A stretch of DNA of 64,000 nucleotides. Origin: Semisulcospira habei. Lineage: Eukaryota > Mollusca > Gastropoda > Semisulcospiridae. Positions 41,071-52,399 of the stretch are shown here, piece by piece. The stretch spans positions 161,162,093 through 161,226,092 of the forward strand of contig BTPG01000002.1 in the NCBI GenBank assembly GCA_036245525.1, read 5' to 3'. The position numbers and the translations under genes were made by a program. Below the pieces are notes generated by a model. The model was not told the origin of the DNA, did not search any database, and saw nothing but the letters and a program-made list of their open reading frames with translations. Position 1 is the first letter of the stretch. Each line of letters starts with the position of its first letter.

Positions 41071-42860
41071 CACAGACAGACTGGCAGCAAAGGCAGCAGG
41101 CAGCGGCAACATGAAACAGCTCTACGACATTACCAGAAGATTGTCGGGTAAGTATGGCCATACAGAAAGACCAGTAAAAGACAAAAAAGGCAAGCCTATT
41201 GCAGACAGAGCAGACCAACTCGACAGATGGGCCGAGTATTTTGAAGAGTTACTGAACAGACCTAGCCCACCCGACCCCCCCGACATCCAGCCGGCAGAGA
41301 CCGACCTACCCATCAGCTGTGACAGACCCAGCCGGGAAGAGATCAGAAAAGCAGTGGCATTTTTGAAGAATGGCAAAGCAGCAGGGCCAGATGGCATCCC
41401 AGCGGAGTCTCTGAAAGCAGACCTAGAGACAACAGTTGAGATGCTGTACCCACTGTTTGGAAAGATCTGGGAAGAGGAGGTGATGCCAGCTGACTGGAAG
41501 GAGGGGTACCTAATCAAGCTTCCCAAGAAAGGCGACCTCAGCAAGTGTTCCAACTACAGAGGAATCACCTTGCTGTCAGTACCAGGAAAGGTCTTCAACA
41601 GGATCATCCTAGAGAGAATGAAGAGCTCCGTTGACCCCCAGCTGAGAGACCAGCAAGCAGGATTCAGGAAGAACCGATCATGTACAGATCAGATCGCCAC
41701 TCTCCGCATCATCGTGGAACAGTCTCTGGAGTGGAGCTCCCCGCTGTACGTCAACTTTGTGGATTATGAGAAAGCATTTGACAGCGTGGACCGAGAGACT
41801 CTGTGGAAACTCCTACGACACTACGGTGTACCCACAAAGCTCGTCCGCCTGATCAAGAAAAGCTATGATGGCATGACATGTCGCGTGATCCACGAAGGGC
41901 AGTTCACCAGAGAGCTCCAGGTCAGAACTGGTGTCAGGCAGGGGTGTCTGCTGTCTCCGTTCCTCTTCCTACTGGCCATAGACTGGGTCATGAAGATGAC
42001 CACAGAGCACAGACGAGGTGGAATACAGTGGACACTGTGGACACAGCTTGACGACCTCGATTTTGCAGACGACTTGGCATTACTGTCCCACACTCATCAA
42101 CAAATGCAGGACAAGACCACGAGGCTTGCTGACATCTCGTCCCAAGTGGGCCTTACCATTCACAAACAGAAAACAAAGACAATGAGGCTGAACGCAACCA
42201 GGGAAGAACCAGTCTTTCTTGCTGGCACCCCGTTGGAGGAGGTGGAGTCCTTCACCTATCTCGGGAGCATCATAGACAAAAAAGGCGGCACTGATGCAGA
42301 TGTCAGAGCACGAATCGGTAAAGCCAGAGCAGCCTTTCTCCAGTTGAAAAAAGTGTGGAGTTCCAGAGAGCTGTCACAACACACCAAAGTCCGGATTTTC
42401 AACTCCAATGTAAAAGCAGTTCTCCTATATGGAGCAGAGACATGGAGACTGACAAAAACCACAGTCAACAGAGTACAGACCTTCATGAACAGTTGCCTTA
42501 GAAGAATTTTGAAAATCCACTGGCCAGAGAAGATCAGCAACGTCAGACTCTGGGAGAGAACAGAGCAGATAACAGCAGAGAATGAAATTGGGCGAAGAAG
42601 ATGGGGATGGATCGGTCACAGTCTGAGAAAGCCAGCTTCCAGTATCACTAGGCAGGGATTGTCATGGAACCCCCAGGGAAAGAGGAAAAGAGGTAGGCCG
42701 AGAAACTCCTGGCGTCGAGACCTCCAAGCAGACATCAAGAGACTGGGAACCACCTGGAGTAGAATCGAAGGAGAAGCACAGGACAGGAGTTGCTGGAGGT
42801 CTCTCGTCGACGGCCTATACCCGGGTAGGGGTGACAGGCGTAAGTAAGTAAAGTAAGTAC
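41071..42860 (+). mobile_element. RTE-like LINE copy 2 (5'-truncated, 3' end complete)
   Basis: It begins in the linker between endonuclease and RT and ends in a (TAAG)n tail after the GGGGTGACAGGCG terminus. It is the longest uninterrupted 3' portion in the window. Confidence 0.85.
41111..42847 (+). CDS. RTE-like reverse transcriptase, open frame lacking endonuclease
   Basis: 578 codons are open from MKQLYDITRRLSGKYG, through the RT motifs KNGKAAGPDGIPAES, QAGFRKNRSCTDQ, NFVDYEKAFDSVD, GVRQGCLLSPF and DLDFADDLALL, to the C-terminal domain: FTYLGSIIDKKGGTDADV, YGAETWRLT, GRRRWGWIGHSLRKP, GRPRNSWRRDL. The endonuclease is missing, so the copy cannot move by itself, but its RT frame is undamaged. 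It carries CAG (Gln) where copy 1 has a stop. Open over its whole length, it is young. Host expression is not implied. Confidence 0.85.
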   Translation: MKQLYDITRRLSGKYGHTERPVKDKKGKPIADRADQLDRWAEYFEELLNRPSPPDPPDIQPAETDLPISCDRPSREEIRKAVAFLKNGKAAGPDGIPAESLKADLETTVEMLYPLFGKIWEEEVMPADWKEGYLIKLPKKGDLSKCSNYRGITLLSVPGKVFNRIILERMKSSVDPQLRDQQAGFRKNRSCTDQIATLRIIVEQSLEWSSPLYVNFVDYEKAFDSVDRETLWKLLRHYGVPTKLVRLIKKSYDGMTCRVIHEGQFTRELQVRTGVRQGCLLSPFLFLLAIDWVMKMTTEHRRGGIQWTLWTQLDDLDFADDLALLSHTHQQMQDKTTRLADISSQVGLTIHKQKTKTMRLNATREEPVFLAGTPLEEVESFTYLGSIIDKKGGTDADVRARIGKARAAFLQLKKVWSSRELSQHTKVRIFNSNVKAVLLYGAETWRLTKTTVNRVQTFMNSCLRRILKIHWPEKISNVRLWERTEQITAENEIGRRRWGWIGHSLRKPASSITRQGLSWNPQGKRKRGRPRNSWRRDLQADIKRLGTTWSRIEGEAQDRSCWRSLVDGLYPGRGDRRK

Positions 42861-42869
42861 CTCGGACAG

Positions 42870-43265
42870 TGTGATAGTGGTCCTTTCTAAAGATGAGAAA
42901 AGGCATAGATCCTCAAGCATCCGCCACGCAAGTTACAGGAACGTGACCCATGAGAATCTGTGCCTAAGTTTTGCTTTTTCAGTTCACACAATTTTAATTT
43001 CCAGGCTGAGTGGGGGAAAGGGAGGGAGATACGCTATTGTGGTTTGCAGTGAGTTTCAGCCGTTTCAGTCTTTTGTTTTTCAGTAACCGTACATCAATAA
43101 CCATATTATAAATGAACACACTCCCTCCCACTCCCCCCCCCCCCTCCGGCCTCTTTTGTTCTGGTAAAGACAGTCGGGTTCACTACGGAATATACTTGAA
43201 TCTGCTGAGGCACATATAATTCTGAAAACTCAGAAATTTAAAAGCCAGGTTACAAATTTAAAATA
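42870..43265. repeat. Direct repeat, copy 1 (~390 bp)
   Basis: Repeated at 43577-43950. Landmarks are gagaaaaggcatagatcctc, gagaatctgtgcctaagttt, cacaattttaatttccaggc and cactacggaatatactt. A C run is at about 43135-43145. No coding function is seen. Confidence 0.8.
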
Positions 43266-43576
43266 TATACTGACACAGTTCTCCCAAAAGCCTAATCATT
43301 TTCATTCGATGGGAAAATGTGAGCTCTATCTATTCTGTTTCTGTCCCCTTTTTTCAGCCGAGCGGTTTGTTTATAATTGCTGTCAACGCGTCTATTACAC
43401 TATGGAAGGCAGTCAGTGAATCAGCTCGCGTAGCTTCTTGTATGTAAGGACCAGCATAATGATAGAGCCAGGCAAGAGGCATGATTCTCATTAGTTTTCG
43501 CATCTGCGGGCGCCATGAGGATCTATGTTTATTCCAGACAGACAGAATGTGCGTATCAGTCAGTGTGTCTAATTCA

Positions 43577-43950
43577 GTGTGGTAGTGGCCCTTTCTACTG
43601 ATGAGAAAAGGCATAGATCCTCAGAAGTCCGTCATGCAAATTACAGGATCGTGATCCATGAGAATCTGTGCCTAAGTTTTGCTTGTTCAGTTCACACAAT
43701 TTTAATTTCCAGGCTGAGTGGGGGAGGGTGAAGGGAGATGCGCTTATTGTGGTTTGCAGTGAGTTTCAGCCATTTCTTTTGTTTTTCAGTAAACGTACAT
43801 CAATGACTATATAAATGAACACACTTTCACGCCCTCTATCGTTCTGTTAAAGACAGATTCGGGTTCACTACGGAATATACTTGGATCTGCTGAGGCACAT
43901 TATTATACAGGCAGAAATTTAAAAGCCAGGTTACAAATTAAAAATAATTA
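43577..43950. repeat. Direct repeat, copy 2 (~375 bp)
   Basis: Partner of 42870-43265, about 707 bp downstream. The spacer includes an unassigned minus-strand frame of 86 codons (43614-43354) with no recognised motif. A short third piece (ggcatagatcttcatgag) is at about 44230. Confidence 0.8.
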
Positions 43951-44482
43951 TATACTAAAATGGGCTTGGATAGGGCTATTATTTGGCTGAGGGCAGAGGG
44001 CTGAGGACAGTACAAGGCCGCTTTCATCGGAACTGCCGTCAGATGGTATGGCAGAAGGTTCTCTGTTCCGTCTGATGTGCTCAGAGACAAATGAACCTAT
44101 CAAGAAACATTCATTCCATCGTTACCGCATACTTTCACGAGGATAAATATATTCTTGTTTTTACATCATACGGATGGCATTCACTGCCTAGCAATGTTCG
44201 CCCATAACCAAAGACAAAACTCCCCAAAAGGCATAGATCTTCATGAGTTCCGCGCAGAGTGCGGGGGCTTGTGAGAAGCTACATGTACTATATGTATCTT
44301 GGTGGCTAGTGTTGCCTCTATGCTGCTATGTTTACCGGCAGCCGGGATGAAATCGCGACCACCGAGCCCAAAACAAAACACCCATGGCTGTCAACACGTG
44401 CGATTGGACGACCGTCCCGGCACTGCAGCGTAGAATAGCCGTAGAATAGCGCGATGCTCATGCTCCCTTTAGGTTCACGGCA

Positions 44483-45900
44483 GTGCAAACTCGAGTTTGG
44501 AGACTAACTGTTACAGCCTTCTACAGATGTTCTCCTACGACTTCACAGGAGGAACCTGAAGAGGACGATGCCTCAACTTGGCATGCGATCGCTTTTGCAG
44601 AACTTGTGGCATACGCAGAGAGCTGCAGAGAGGATCCCGATACTGCACCAGTCTTCACAATACCCAACCTTTGTCGTCTGTATGCTTCTCACTTGTATGG
44701 CCTTGGCCTGAAAGTTGCTCACAGGGTACATTCTAAACGTTTAAGAGAAAAGCTTCTGGTAGCTGTACCAGATCTTTCATCTTACCAAGGCAGAGAGGTC
44801 GTTCTTGTGTTTAACAGAGACCTGGGTGATTCCGTAAAGAAGGCTTGTACCCGTGACTCTGAAGCCCTTGAGTTAGCCAGAGCAGCTGAAGTGGTGAGAA
44901 AGGAAATATTCAGATATAAAGCTGCATTCAATGGAAGATTTGAGAAACAGTGCCAAGAGAGATCTGTGCCAGCATCCTTAACAGCTTTGGTCTATTTTAT
45001 TCTGGGTGGACCAGCGGCAGTTGAGCAGTCTGAACCTGTTGATTATTCTCAGAGACAAGCTGTTCTCACGATATCACAGCTTATTGCCTTCAACTGCCGG
45101 AAATTCTTGAGGAAAAAAACCTTCCTTCCAACGTCACAACAAGGAGAGAGAAACACCACTGCCTCTGTATCCAAGTCTCAAAGTCCATGAATAGACAAGA
45201 AAGAAAGAGCTGGTCGATACACTGTCTTCTCTAGGGCTAGGAATTTCACACAAACGTGTGATGTCCATCTCATCACAGATTGCAAACTCTATCAAACGAT
45301 TCGAAGTGGACGGTGTTGTTGTGGGGTGTCTTCACAGCAGGTGTTGTGGACAACATTGACCATAATCCTAGCTCAACAACAGCGTCCGACTCCTTTTATG
45401 GCACTGGTATATCCTTGATTCAACACACAGTAACTGAGGGCCAAGAACAGTCTGTGCCACTCTTTGACGGAGAACAGGACAACCAGGGAATCCCACAGCT
45501 CCCAGAAACTGAAGTACACCAATGTTCTACCTGTAGCTATTCTATCAAAAGAGCAGTTTGTACCCCAGTCACCTGGTCCTCATAAGCAAAATGTTCACAC
45601 ATGCTTAGAAAATGCTTCGGTCCACGACCAGGAAGCACTATTTTGGGCATTCTGCCATGCCTCGCAACGATCGTCTGCTGGAGATCCACCTGCCATCATC
45701 AGACTTTTGCCGCTGCTTCTAGAGAATGCCCATTTGACAGCACTGATCAAGCATGTCATGAACTTGATTAAAGAAGCCACAGAACATTTGAATCCTTGAC
45801 AAACATCTGTTCTCGCAATGAACCAGCCTCCGTATGCCCTCGCAAAGGGAATACAGTGGTTTTGGCCAGACACCTATGGTGAACAAAGTTTGTGATCATG
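44483..45900 (+). pseudogene. Broken gene of a transposon-associated invertebrate family, function unknown
   Basis: The first frame (to 45190) encodes FAELVAYAESCREDPDTAPV, then YASHLYGLGLKVAHRVHSKR, REKLLVAVPDLSSYQGREVV, and RSVPASLTALVYFILGGP. After several frame breaks it continues with SLGLGISHKRVMSIS, VVDNIDHNPSSTTASDSFYG (about 45350), and MNQPPYALAKGIQWFWPDTY (about 45820). These blocks are in the order I remember from large uncharacterised proteins repeated in cnidarian and molluscan genomes, sometimes with CXC/TSO1-like domains. Their catalytic function is not known to me. The copy has at least four frame changes and a stop before the usual end, so it is a pseudogene. Confidence 0.6.
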
Positions 45901-46364
45901 ATGGGAGACTGTTCACAGGATGTTTAAAATAAACAGTGGTGACCTCATGATTATTACAGGCATCTGTCGGGTGATCATAGTAGACACTCGAAATGCTTCT
46001 AAAATGCTCATGCAAAAAGGAAAACATCTTGTGTGTCTGAACTCAAACAAGAACACACTGACTTATGTTTCAATGTTTGTGACTGACTGGCACACTGCGC
46101 TTGTACATGTGTACATGGAAGGGGCGCTGAAGGGACACAGTTGCAGATGGGACTTAAGGCGTAATCAATGCAAAATGTGAGAAAGAGTTATTAGGAAATT
46201 AATGTCAATTTTTGATTATCTCAGAGGTTTTAAAGTCCAGTTTACGTTTGTACATGTGTGAAAAAAACTAAACAGACCACACCGTAAGGCAGAGACAACA
46301 AGCAAGCAATAAACCTGAAAGGGGTCATGTTGACCTAATTAATTACTGCTAAAGAAAATATTGT

Positions 46365-46747
46365 GAAATGCTGTTAATACTAATAAGAAAGGAAACGTAT
46401 TTCAACGGTCCAAAGCGCCACATTCACGTTGTGCTTGATCACATTTTTTTCAGTTACTGCTAAAATGATCAATCTGTAGTCGCGATAAAATGGGCAGATG
46501 GTCATGACCTAATTAACTGTGACCCATCAGATATCCGCACATCCGGCAAAATTCTGAAATGCTGTTAATACTGATAAGAAAGGAAACGTATTTCAACGGT
46601 CCAAAGCGTCACATTCACGTTGTGCTTGATCACAGTTTTCTCAGTTACTGCTAAAAGGATCAATCTGTAGTCGCGATAAAATGGGCAGATGCCGAGATGG
46701 TCATGACCTAATTAACTGTGACCCATCAGATATCACATCCGGCAAAA
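46365..46747. repeat. Tandem duplication, ~191-bp unit, two copies
   Basis: Copies begin gaaatgctgttaatactra at about 46365 and 46556 and share aacgtatttcaacggtccaa, cacgttgtgcttgatcac, gtagtcgcgataaaatggg and gacctaattaactgtgaccc. Estimated identity is above 90%. No coding potential. Confidence 0.9.
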
Positions 46748-46759
46748 TTCTGACTGCAT

Positions 46760-47410
46760 GATATATCATTAAGGTTCCTTTGCATGCATATTGAACTTCC
46801 ACGCTGCTTTTAGTTCAAACCAGTTGTATGTACAATAGTTATGGTTAAGAACAAGAGTTTAATGGGTCAGGTTGACCTAATTAATCGATGGCCGTTCCTA
46901 TCTGAGAGCGCTGTCAATGTGTTTCTGACGCTAATATTGTTCGGAGAGGTACTGTTTACTTATATACCAAGTGGCATGTCTCTACTATGAAGTGAACATT
47001 CGAGCTGTTTTATGAGCCTTGGGCCCCTCATTAATGAATCTGTAAAGAAAGGAAATTTCAAACCAACTTCTGTGCCACAGCGATTCCACACAAAAATGGT
47101 TTTCCGGTGTGGCGGTCAGACAGGCTCATCGGAGTTGTGCGCATGCGCGGTAGCAGACGACTTTTAATGCCCTGTTTCTGTTGGGTCCCAAGCCCAACAA
47201 AGAACGGATATGACGTATACACACATCCTGGCGTCTATAATATCCGGTCCAAATAAGAACTACCTTCACCACCGTTTGCGCGAGTGGAACGTTGAGCCGA
47301 AGCCCAACTTAGGCCGGAAAAATAAGTGTAGCATTGTCAGTCTTGTTAGTACCTAACTTCGGATGCCGAAGCTGCCTGTGCGCCTATTGTTTCCATCCTT
47401 GAGAAATAAA
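46760..47410. other. No recognised gene
   Basis: Mixed sequence; a fragment with gaccccattaatg-like words near 47030. The stretch just before the AT run (agaaataaagttatgt) looks like the 3' end of a transcript or retroposed repeat. Confidence 0.3.
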
Positions 47411-47414
47411 GTTA

Positions 47415-47527
<113 letters not shown>

Positions 47528-47699
47528 TTTACTGTTATTGATATGTGTGCGCATTATTTGCATATTTGTATTGTGTTTTTGTGGGTTTTTTTCAGTTTAT
47601 TTCTTCATGTTTCGATTTATTGCGTTATTGTGTTTCTGCTTACTTTTTGCTGTTAGGCCGGGTTTCTTTTCTAACCGAGGACAGTTTATAAGAGAGGCG

Positions 47700-47775
47700 T
47701 TTCGCCTAAAACTTTATCCTGTCAATAAAACGTTTCATCATCATCATCATAGTCATTCTCTCTCTCTCACTACGA
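47700..47775 (+). repeat. (CAT)n-tailed repeat end, copy 1
   Basis: aataaaacgtttcatcatcat followed by (tc)n resembles 48355-48443. It is probably the 3' end of a retroposed short element. Confidence 0.45.
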
Positions 47776-47887
47776 TTCTGCGGGTCGAACCCTTGCGTTC
47801 ATGCGTGTGTCACGTTTTTGCTTTTGATTAGAATTATTATTTCATTTTTTATTCATGTACATCAGTATTACAACTTTTTAATCCGAT

Positions 47888-48035
47888 GTGTGTGTGTCAG
47901 TGTGTGTGTTTATTCCTCATTTAACTTTTACTCCGATGTGTGTGCGGTGTGTGTGTGTGTGACGGTGTGTGTGTGTGTGGCCGTTGTGTGTGTGTGTGCG
48001 TGGCCGGTGCCAAGTGTGTGTGTGTGTGTGTGTGG
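47888..48035. repeat. Interrupted (GT)n tract
   Basis: Multiple GT runs with short interruptions. Confidence 0.9.
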
Positions 48036-48354
48036 TGTTTGTGTGAGCAAGGACATGATTGAAAACAGGTCGATCCCCTAATCACTGATTTATCTTTGGA
48101 AACTGTTTCGTCTCTCTCTCTCTCTCTCTCTGAATACTTTCGTGTACCATATGCATTTATGTATGGTGTGTGTGTAAGATGAATGTTGAGTGTTACTATT
48201 ATATAATTTTTTAAAATGTTATTGTTTTTTCTTCTTTAAAAAAAAATATTGGTGCATGAAATAATGTGTGTAAATATGTTATTATTATTATTTTCTTTAA
48301 CCTATTTTATGATGTAGATGTTAGCAACGGCAAGTTTGTAAAACTGATGACGAT

Positions 48355-48443
48355 TTGTTTCTGTCAAAACTTTTTCAAGTTGATTAATAAAGTTTCATCA
48401 TCATCATCATCATCATCATCTTTCTCTTTCTCTCTCTCTCTCA
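48355..48443 (+). repeat. (CAT)n-tailed repeat end, copy 2
   Basis: ttaataaagtttcatcatcat and a following (tc)n tract, as in copy 1. A (ca)n tract continues to about 48520. Confidence 0.45.
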
Positions 48444-48734
48444 TGTACACAAACACACACACACTAACATACACGCGCACGCATACACTGAGAAACACGC
48501 CCGCACACACACAAACACACAATTTTGTTTAATGACAACCGCGTACCACTGGCACAAGTTTCCAGAGTACAGCACAGCAATCTACAGCTAAACACTGATG
48601 ACCATTCCAAACCGAGTGACGGGCGCATCCTCTCCACACCACAATAGCTTTGAACAGAGTACACCGATTTACTACACTGTCAAGAAACAGTTTGTTGTTT
48701 CTAAGTAGGTTAGTTAGCTAGTCTTGGTGTGTGA

Positions 48735-49380
48735 TCAGTGTGTACAGAGCTGTCGTCCTCACCACCCTGCTGTACGGTTCCGAGTCCTGGGCCCTCTACC
48801 GCAACCAACTACGACTCCTCGAACGCTTTCACCAGCGCTGCCTGCGTACCATCCTGGGCATTCACTGGAGTGACTATGTCACCAACGTCGAGGTCCTTGA
48901 ACAGGCAGAAACTATGAGCATCGAGGCTTTGTTGCTGCGGACACAGCTTCGCTGGGCGGGGCACGTCTCCAGGATGGAGGATCATCGCCTACCCAAGATC
49001 ACTCTGTTCGGCGAGCTTGCTACTGGACACCGTGACAGAGGGGCACCAAAGAAGAGATACAAAGACGGTCTCAAGAAGTCACTTAGTGCCTGCCAAATCG
49101 ACCACCGCCAGTGGTCTTCGCTTGCTGCGGACCGTGACACCTGGCGCTCCACCATCTACAAGGCAGCCGTCTCCTTTGAGGACTCTCGCAGAGCTAACCT
49201 GAAGGACAAACGGCTCAGGAGAAAAAACCGAGTTGCCGTAACTCAGAACCCTGACCAGACCTTCCCCTGCAGCCACTGCGGTCGAACCTGCCTGTCCCGG
49301 ATTGGCCTCCGCAGCCACGAAAATGCCTGCAGACGACGTGGGCAAGCCCTATAGAATCTTCGTTCGCGAAGTCAAGCCAA
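48735..49380 (+). mobile_element. LINE-B, 5'-truncated copy, target duplication
   Basis: Homologous to 61345-61989 of the full-length LINE-B. It encodes ISVYRAVVLTTLLYGSESW through the zinc-knuckle end TFPCSHCGRTCLSRIG (open frame to 49354). It has the same terminal hairpin (cttcgttcgcgaag, 49358-49371). It is flanked by tagttagctagt at 48711-48722 and 49392-49403, with about 12 extra bases at the 5' junction and 11 at the 3' junction. The target is a LINE-A-type 3' tail. Confidence 0.85.
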
Positions 49381-49391
49381 GATTAGAGAGA

Positions 49392-49480
49392 TAGTTAGCT
49401 AGTAAGTTATTTAGGTTTAACGTCGAGCACGCAATACTGAGAGGCCTTCTCACCGCGGTGTCAAGACTGAAACGTGGCGA
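49392..49480 (-). mobile_element. LINE-A 3' end relic
   Basis: gttatttaggtttaacgtcg with adjoining (ttag)n corresponds to the 3' terminus of LINE-A at 9874 (gttatttgggtttaacgccg). Similarity fades after about 70 bp. Confidence 0.6.
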
Positions 49481-51954
49481 GTACGAATATAAATAATGTT
49501 GAAAGACAATAGGGTTTGAGTGGACTGTCTGTATTTTTGACCCCAGCGAGGGTAGGCTATTATATCCCCTTGGGGCGCGAGCTTTAGCGAACATTTGCCT
49601 TAGAGCTGCTGTAGGTTTAACGTCGACTGAAACTGGCATCACCATTTGCATGTTGAGTTTTTTTTTTTTTAAAGCTAACGTACGTCTGCATTCTTTTCCC
49701 CATGTCATTAAAAGTTCCTGATAAACCAAACTGGCACAGTTGCAGTGCGCCTGAATTGATCAGTGTTCAGGTCGGACTCCATAGATAATAGCCCACCCTG
49801 TCCAGCATAACCCTCCTGTCGGCAGGGTCGTCCTTTAGTCATTCCTGTGCCGTGGACGTTAAACCCCGAACCAACCTCTCCCCCCCCCCCCCCACGTCAA
49901 TAAAACTGAAGGGATCAACTTCGATTTACTTACACGAAAATTTACTCAGCGCCGCTGAATCCACCCAGGTGTGAAATATATGTAAAATGAAGACAGGGTA
50001 CACTGGTGCTGCCGTGTGGATTATAATGTGTAAATTCAGTCCGACTTTAAGTTGTGTGATTTCATCAGAGTCGAAACAAAGCAAAGCAATTTTGAAGTGG
50101 GTATATTAACACCTCGGGTTATGAGTGTAAATTGATTAGATTCACACTGGGTATATTTTCACTTTTTCTCGTGTCGATGTGATGCTTATTTAAAGAGGCC
50201 AGCGATATGCAGCTCATCATTACTGGTCCATAACTGTCCATCCGCAGTGGCGTTTTGATGTCTTCGGCTGGGATCCTTAAACTATGCCCACAACGTCCCT
50301 TGCTAAAACTATATTTTTCCACATACATAGTCTTTCACACAGCAAAACCGTCCGCATCACTATAGGATGCATGACGGTAATTCAATGTCTGCACTTCTGA
50401 TGACCTCGAGTGCTCAGTGACGGGCAAGGAAATCGTTTGTGCACATAACTGTTATTTAGTTTTTACTGAGTAGTCACAAACCATTTACAAAACAAGATGG
50501 GGCCCCAGCCTAAAGTTGTTCCTACTCAGTTTCAAGCTTATCCGCCTTCTGATCCATCTCAGTCCTACTTTAACCCATTCTCTGCCGGATCCACACACAC
50601 TGACACACAGAAATAAAGACGGACTGACTGTGACACACGGCGATTCCCGCCATTCGTAAGCTCTGTGGTCTGGCGTAGCAATAGCTTTTCTGAAGAATAA
50701 TAATAGCACAAGCAGCGAAATGACGTCACTTCAAGCTTCACGTCATGGCAGGAGTCCCATGGTGACGACTCGATGTTATACACCACTCATCGCTGTACTA
50801 ACGTTTTAAGGATCAAACTTTGCAACTGATATTCTTGCTGATTTTCACATGTAGGGCTTACAGGTCACAATTTGACCTAATCCTATTCCAGAGCGGGGAC
50901 ACTGAAACAGCGGCAAGCTTATGCAAACACTGTTTATGAAAATCATGCCGGCGGGTAATAATGACAAGATAGTTTGTTTGTTTTTTTCGTAAAAGAAAAA
51001 TCAAAGTTATGTTCTATATTCTAAAAATAACCTCGAAAAAGTGGTGCAGAAACTATCTGATTTTTCACATAGGGGCCTGACGATTAGTGCTTTGACTAAA
51101 AGTTGTGCCTATTTTTAAATAACAACAACAAAAAAGACAAGTGAGTGCTCAGCATCAAGTTCTGAAATGAATGAATCAACTTTGATACACTTGAAAAGCA
51201 GAAATCTATTCAGCATGCATGTCCTCATTAAAAATGTACCCAACGTGGTTCCACCATGTTTGACTGAAGGGGCTGATCAACACCGCTAAGACTATTCGAT
51301 GAATATTTAGACGATTAAATTACTTCATATCTAGCATTAATTCACCCGCAGTCAATCCAGCCAACCAGGTCACCTGCGAATCGTGAAGGAAGGAAGGAAG
51401 GTGTGGGGTGTGTCGCCAAAACAACTTGAAACCCCTCATTTTAATTGTTCGATGACTAAAAAGCAAGGTTTGGTGTAACGAGGCCTTTTGTCGGGTTGAG
51501 GCGTGTCCCAAACAAAAAGTTTTTCCCTCTCCCCAATGAAGTAAATGATCCGCCCCTGCAGGTAAATTAGCACAAAATTATACTATGTAGTTTCACCCGT
51601 TGGTGTAATCACGCTGGTTAGATCACAGTTCACCCAACAACCTCAGCTTATGGCTAACAGGAAATGTATTGCAGTGCTAAAGAAGCATGTTTTGACCATC
51701 ATACGGGATACACAGGAACCACAGATCCAGCAGGCGTCATTCAGTCGGTTAATTGTATGTATAAATGTACAATGATTTGGAAATCAGCACAAGGTCATCG
51801 GACCATCGTCCGTGTGTAGACCGGCCGCCAACATCGGCCCGTCGAGGACCTTGTTGTTCGCTCACACCTGTGTCATATATCCGATACCGCAGGCTACTGG
51901 AGCATGTAATATGGAGGCTGACCTGTAATTGCTTACTCTAGACTGAAACACATA
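49481..51954. other. No gene recognised; possible diverged repeat at 50490-50700
   Basis: A C run is at 49879-49893. The block at about 50490-50700 (cctaaagttgttcctac, caagcttatc, ctgatccatc) is loosely similar to 53430-53600 (cccaaagctgttcctatt, taagcttatc, ctgatccaa). Otherwise nothing is recognised. Confidence 0.35.
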
Positions 51955-52392
51955 AAAATAAATAATAATAATACATAGTATTTATACGGCACATTTCTCA
52001 TATTTATAATAAAGCTCAATGCGCATGACATAGCCGCGAACTGAACCCAACAAGCACGCTCACGTGAATCACGCGCATTCCCTCACACACTGTACATAAA
52101 CACATAACATTTACATGGTGCTAAGGGCAAGCTCAAGTGAGCTACTGAAATTTTTGGAAATTTAAATCGTTTTTTATATTTTTGAAAGTTGATTAAGTGG
52201 ACTGAAATTAATACCAAATTCGTGGGGGAGGAAAGAGCCGGAGTACCCGGAGAAAGAACCCCCCGATGGTCCGCCCGAATGAATGGCGACACTTACTAGA
52301 GGAGAAAAGTCCGATGCCGAAACCGGGAATCGAATCTCGCACCTCTTGCTTTGGTGGCAGGCACTTTTACCGCTGCGCTACGGACCGCCCCA
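51955..52392 (-). mobile_element. tRNA-derived SINE, ATT tail
   Basis: On the minus strand it starts (about 52392) with a tRNA-like head. An A box tagcgcagcggtaa and a B box gattcgattcccg are about 35 bp apart, as needed for RNA polymerase III. A middle segment with the word ggtactccggctctttcc follows, then a 3' domain (gagctttattataaatatg, gtataaatactatg) ending in (tat)n at 51960. The 3' domain is shared with 13343, 17126 and 23921. No clear target duplication. Confidence 0.75.
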
Positions 52393-52399
52393 CTTGGTG

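Noticed and set aside
43354..43614. 86-codon minus-strand frame (LTDTHILSVWNKHRSSW...) between the direct repeats
   Set aside because: The sequence looks somewhat protein-like, but the start lies in the repeat and no homologous motif is recognised.
46365..46747. CRISPR-like or regular spacer array
   Set aside because: Only two long tandem units with no short repeat/spacer alternation, and the window is eukaryotic. The same applies to the arrays at 34641 and 25028.
52318..52392. Possible functional tRNA gene on the minus strand
   Set aside because: A- and B-box words are present, but the segment does not fold into a complete cloverleaf by eye and continues into a SINE body with an ATT tail. 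It is a SINE head.
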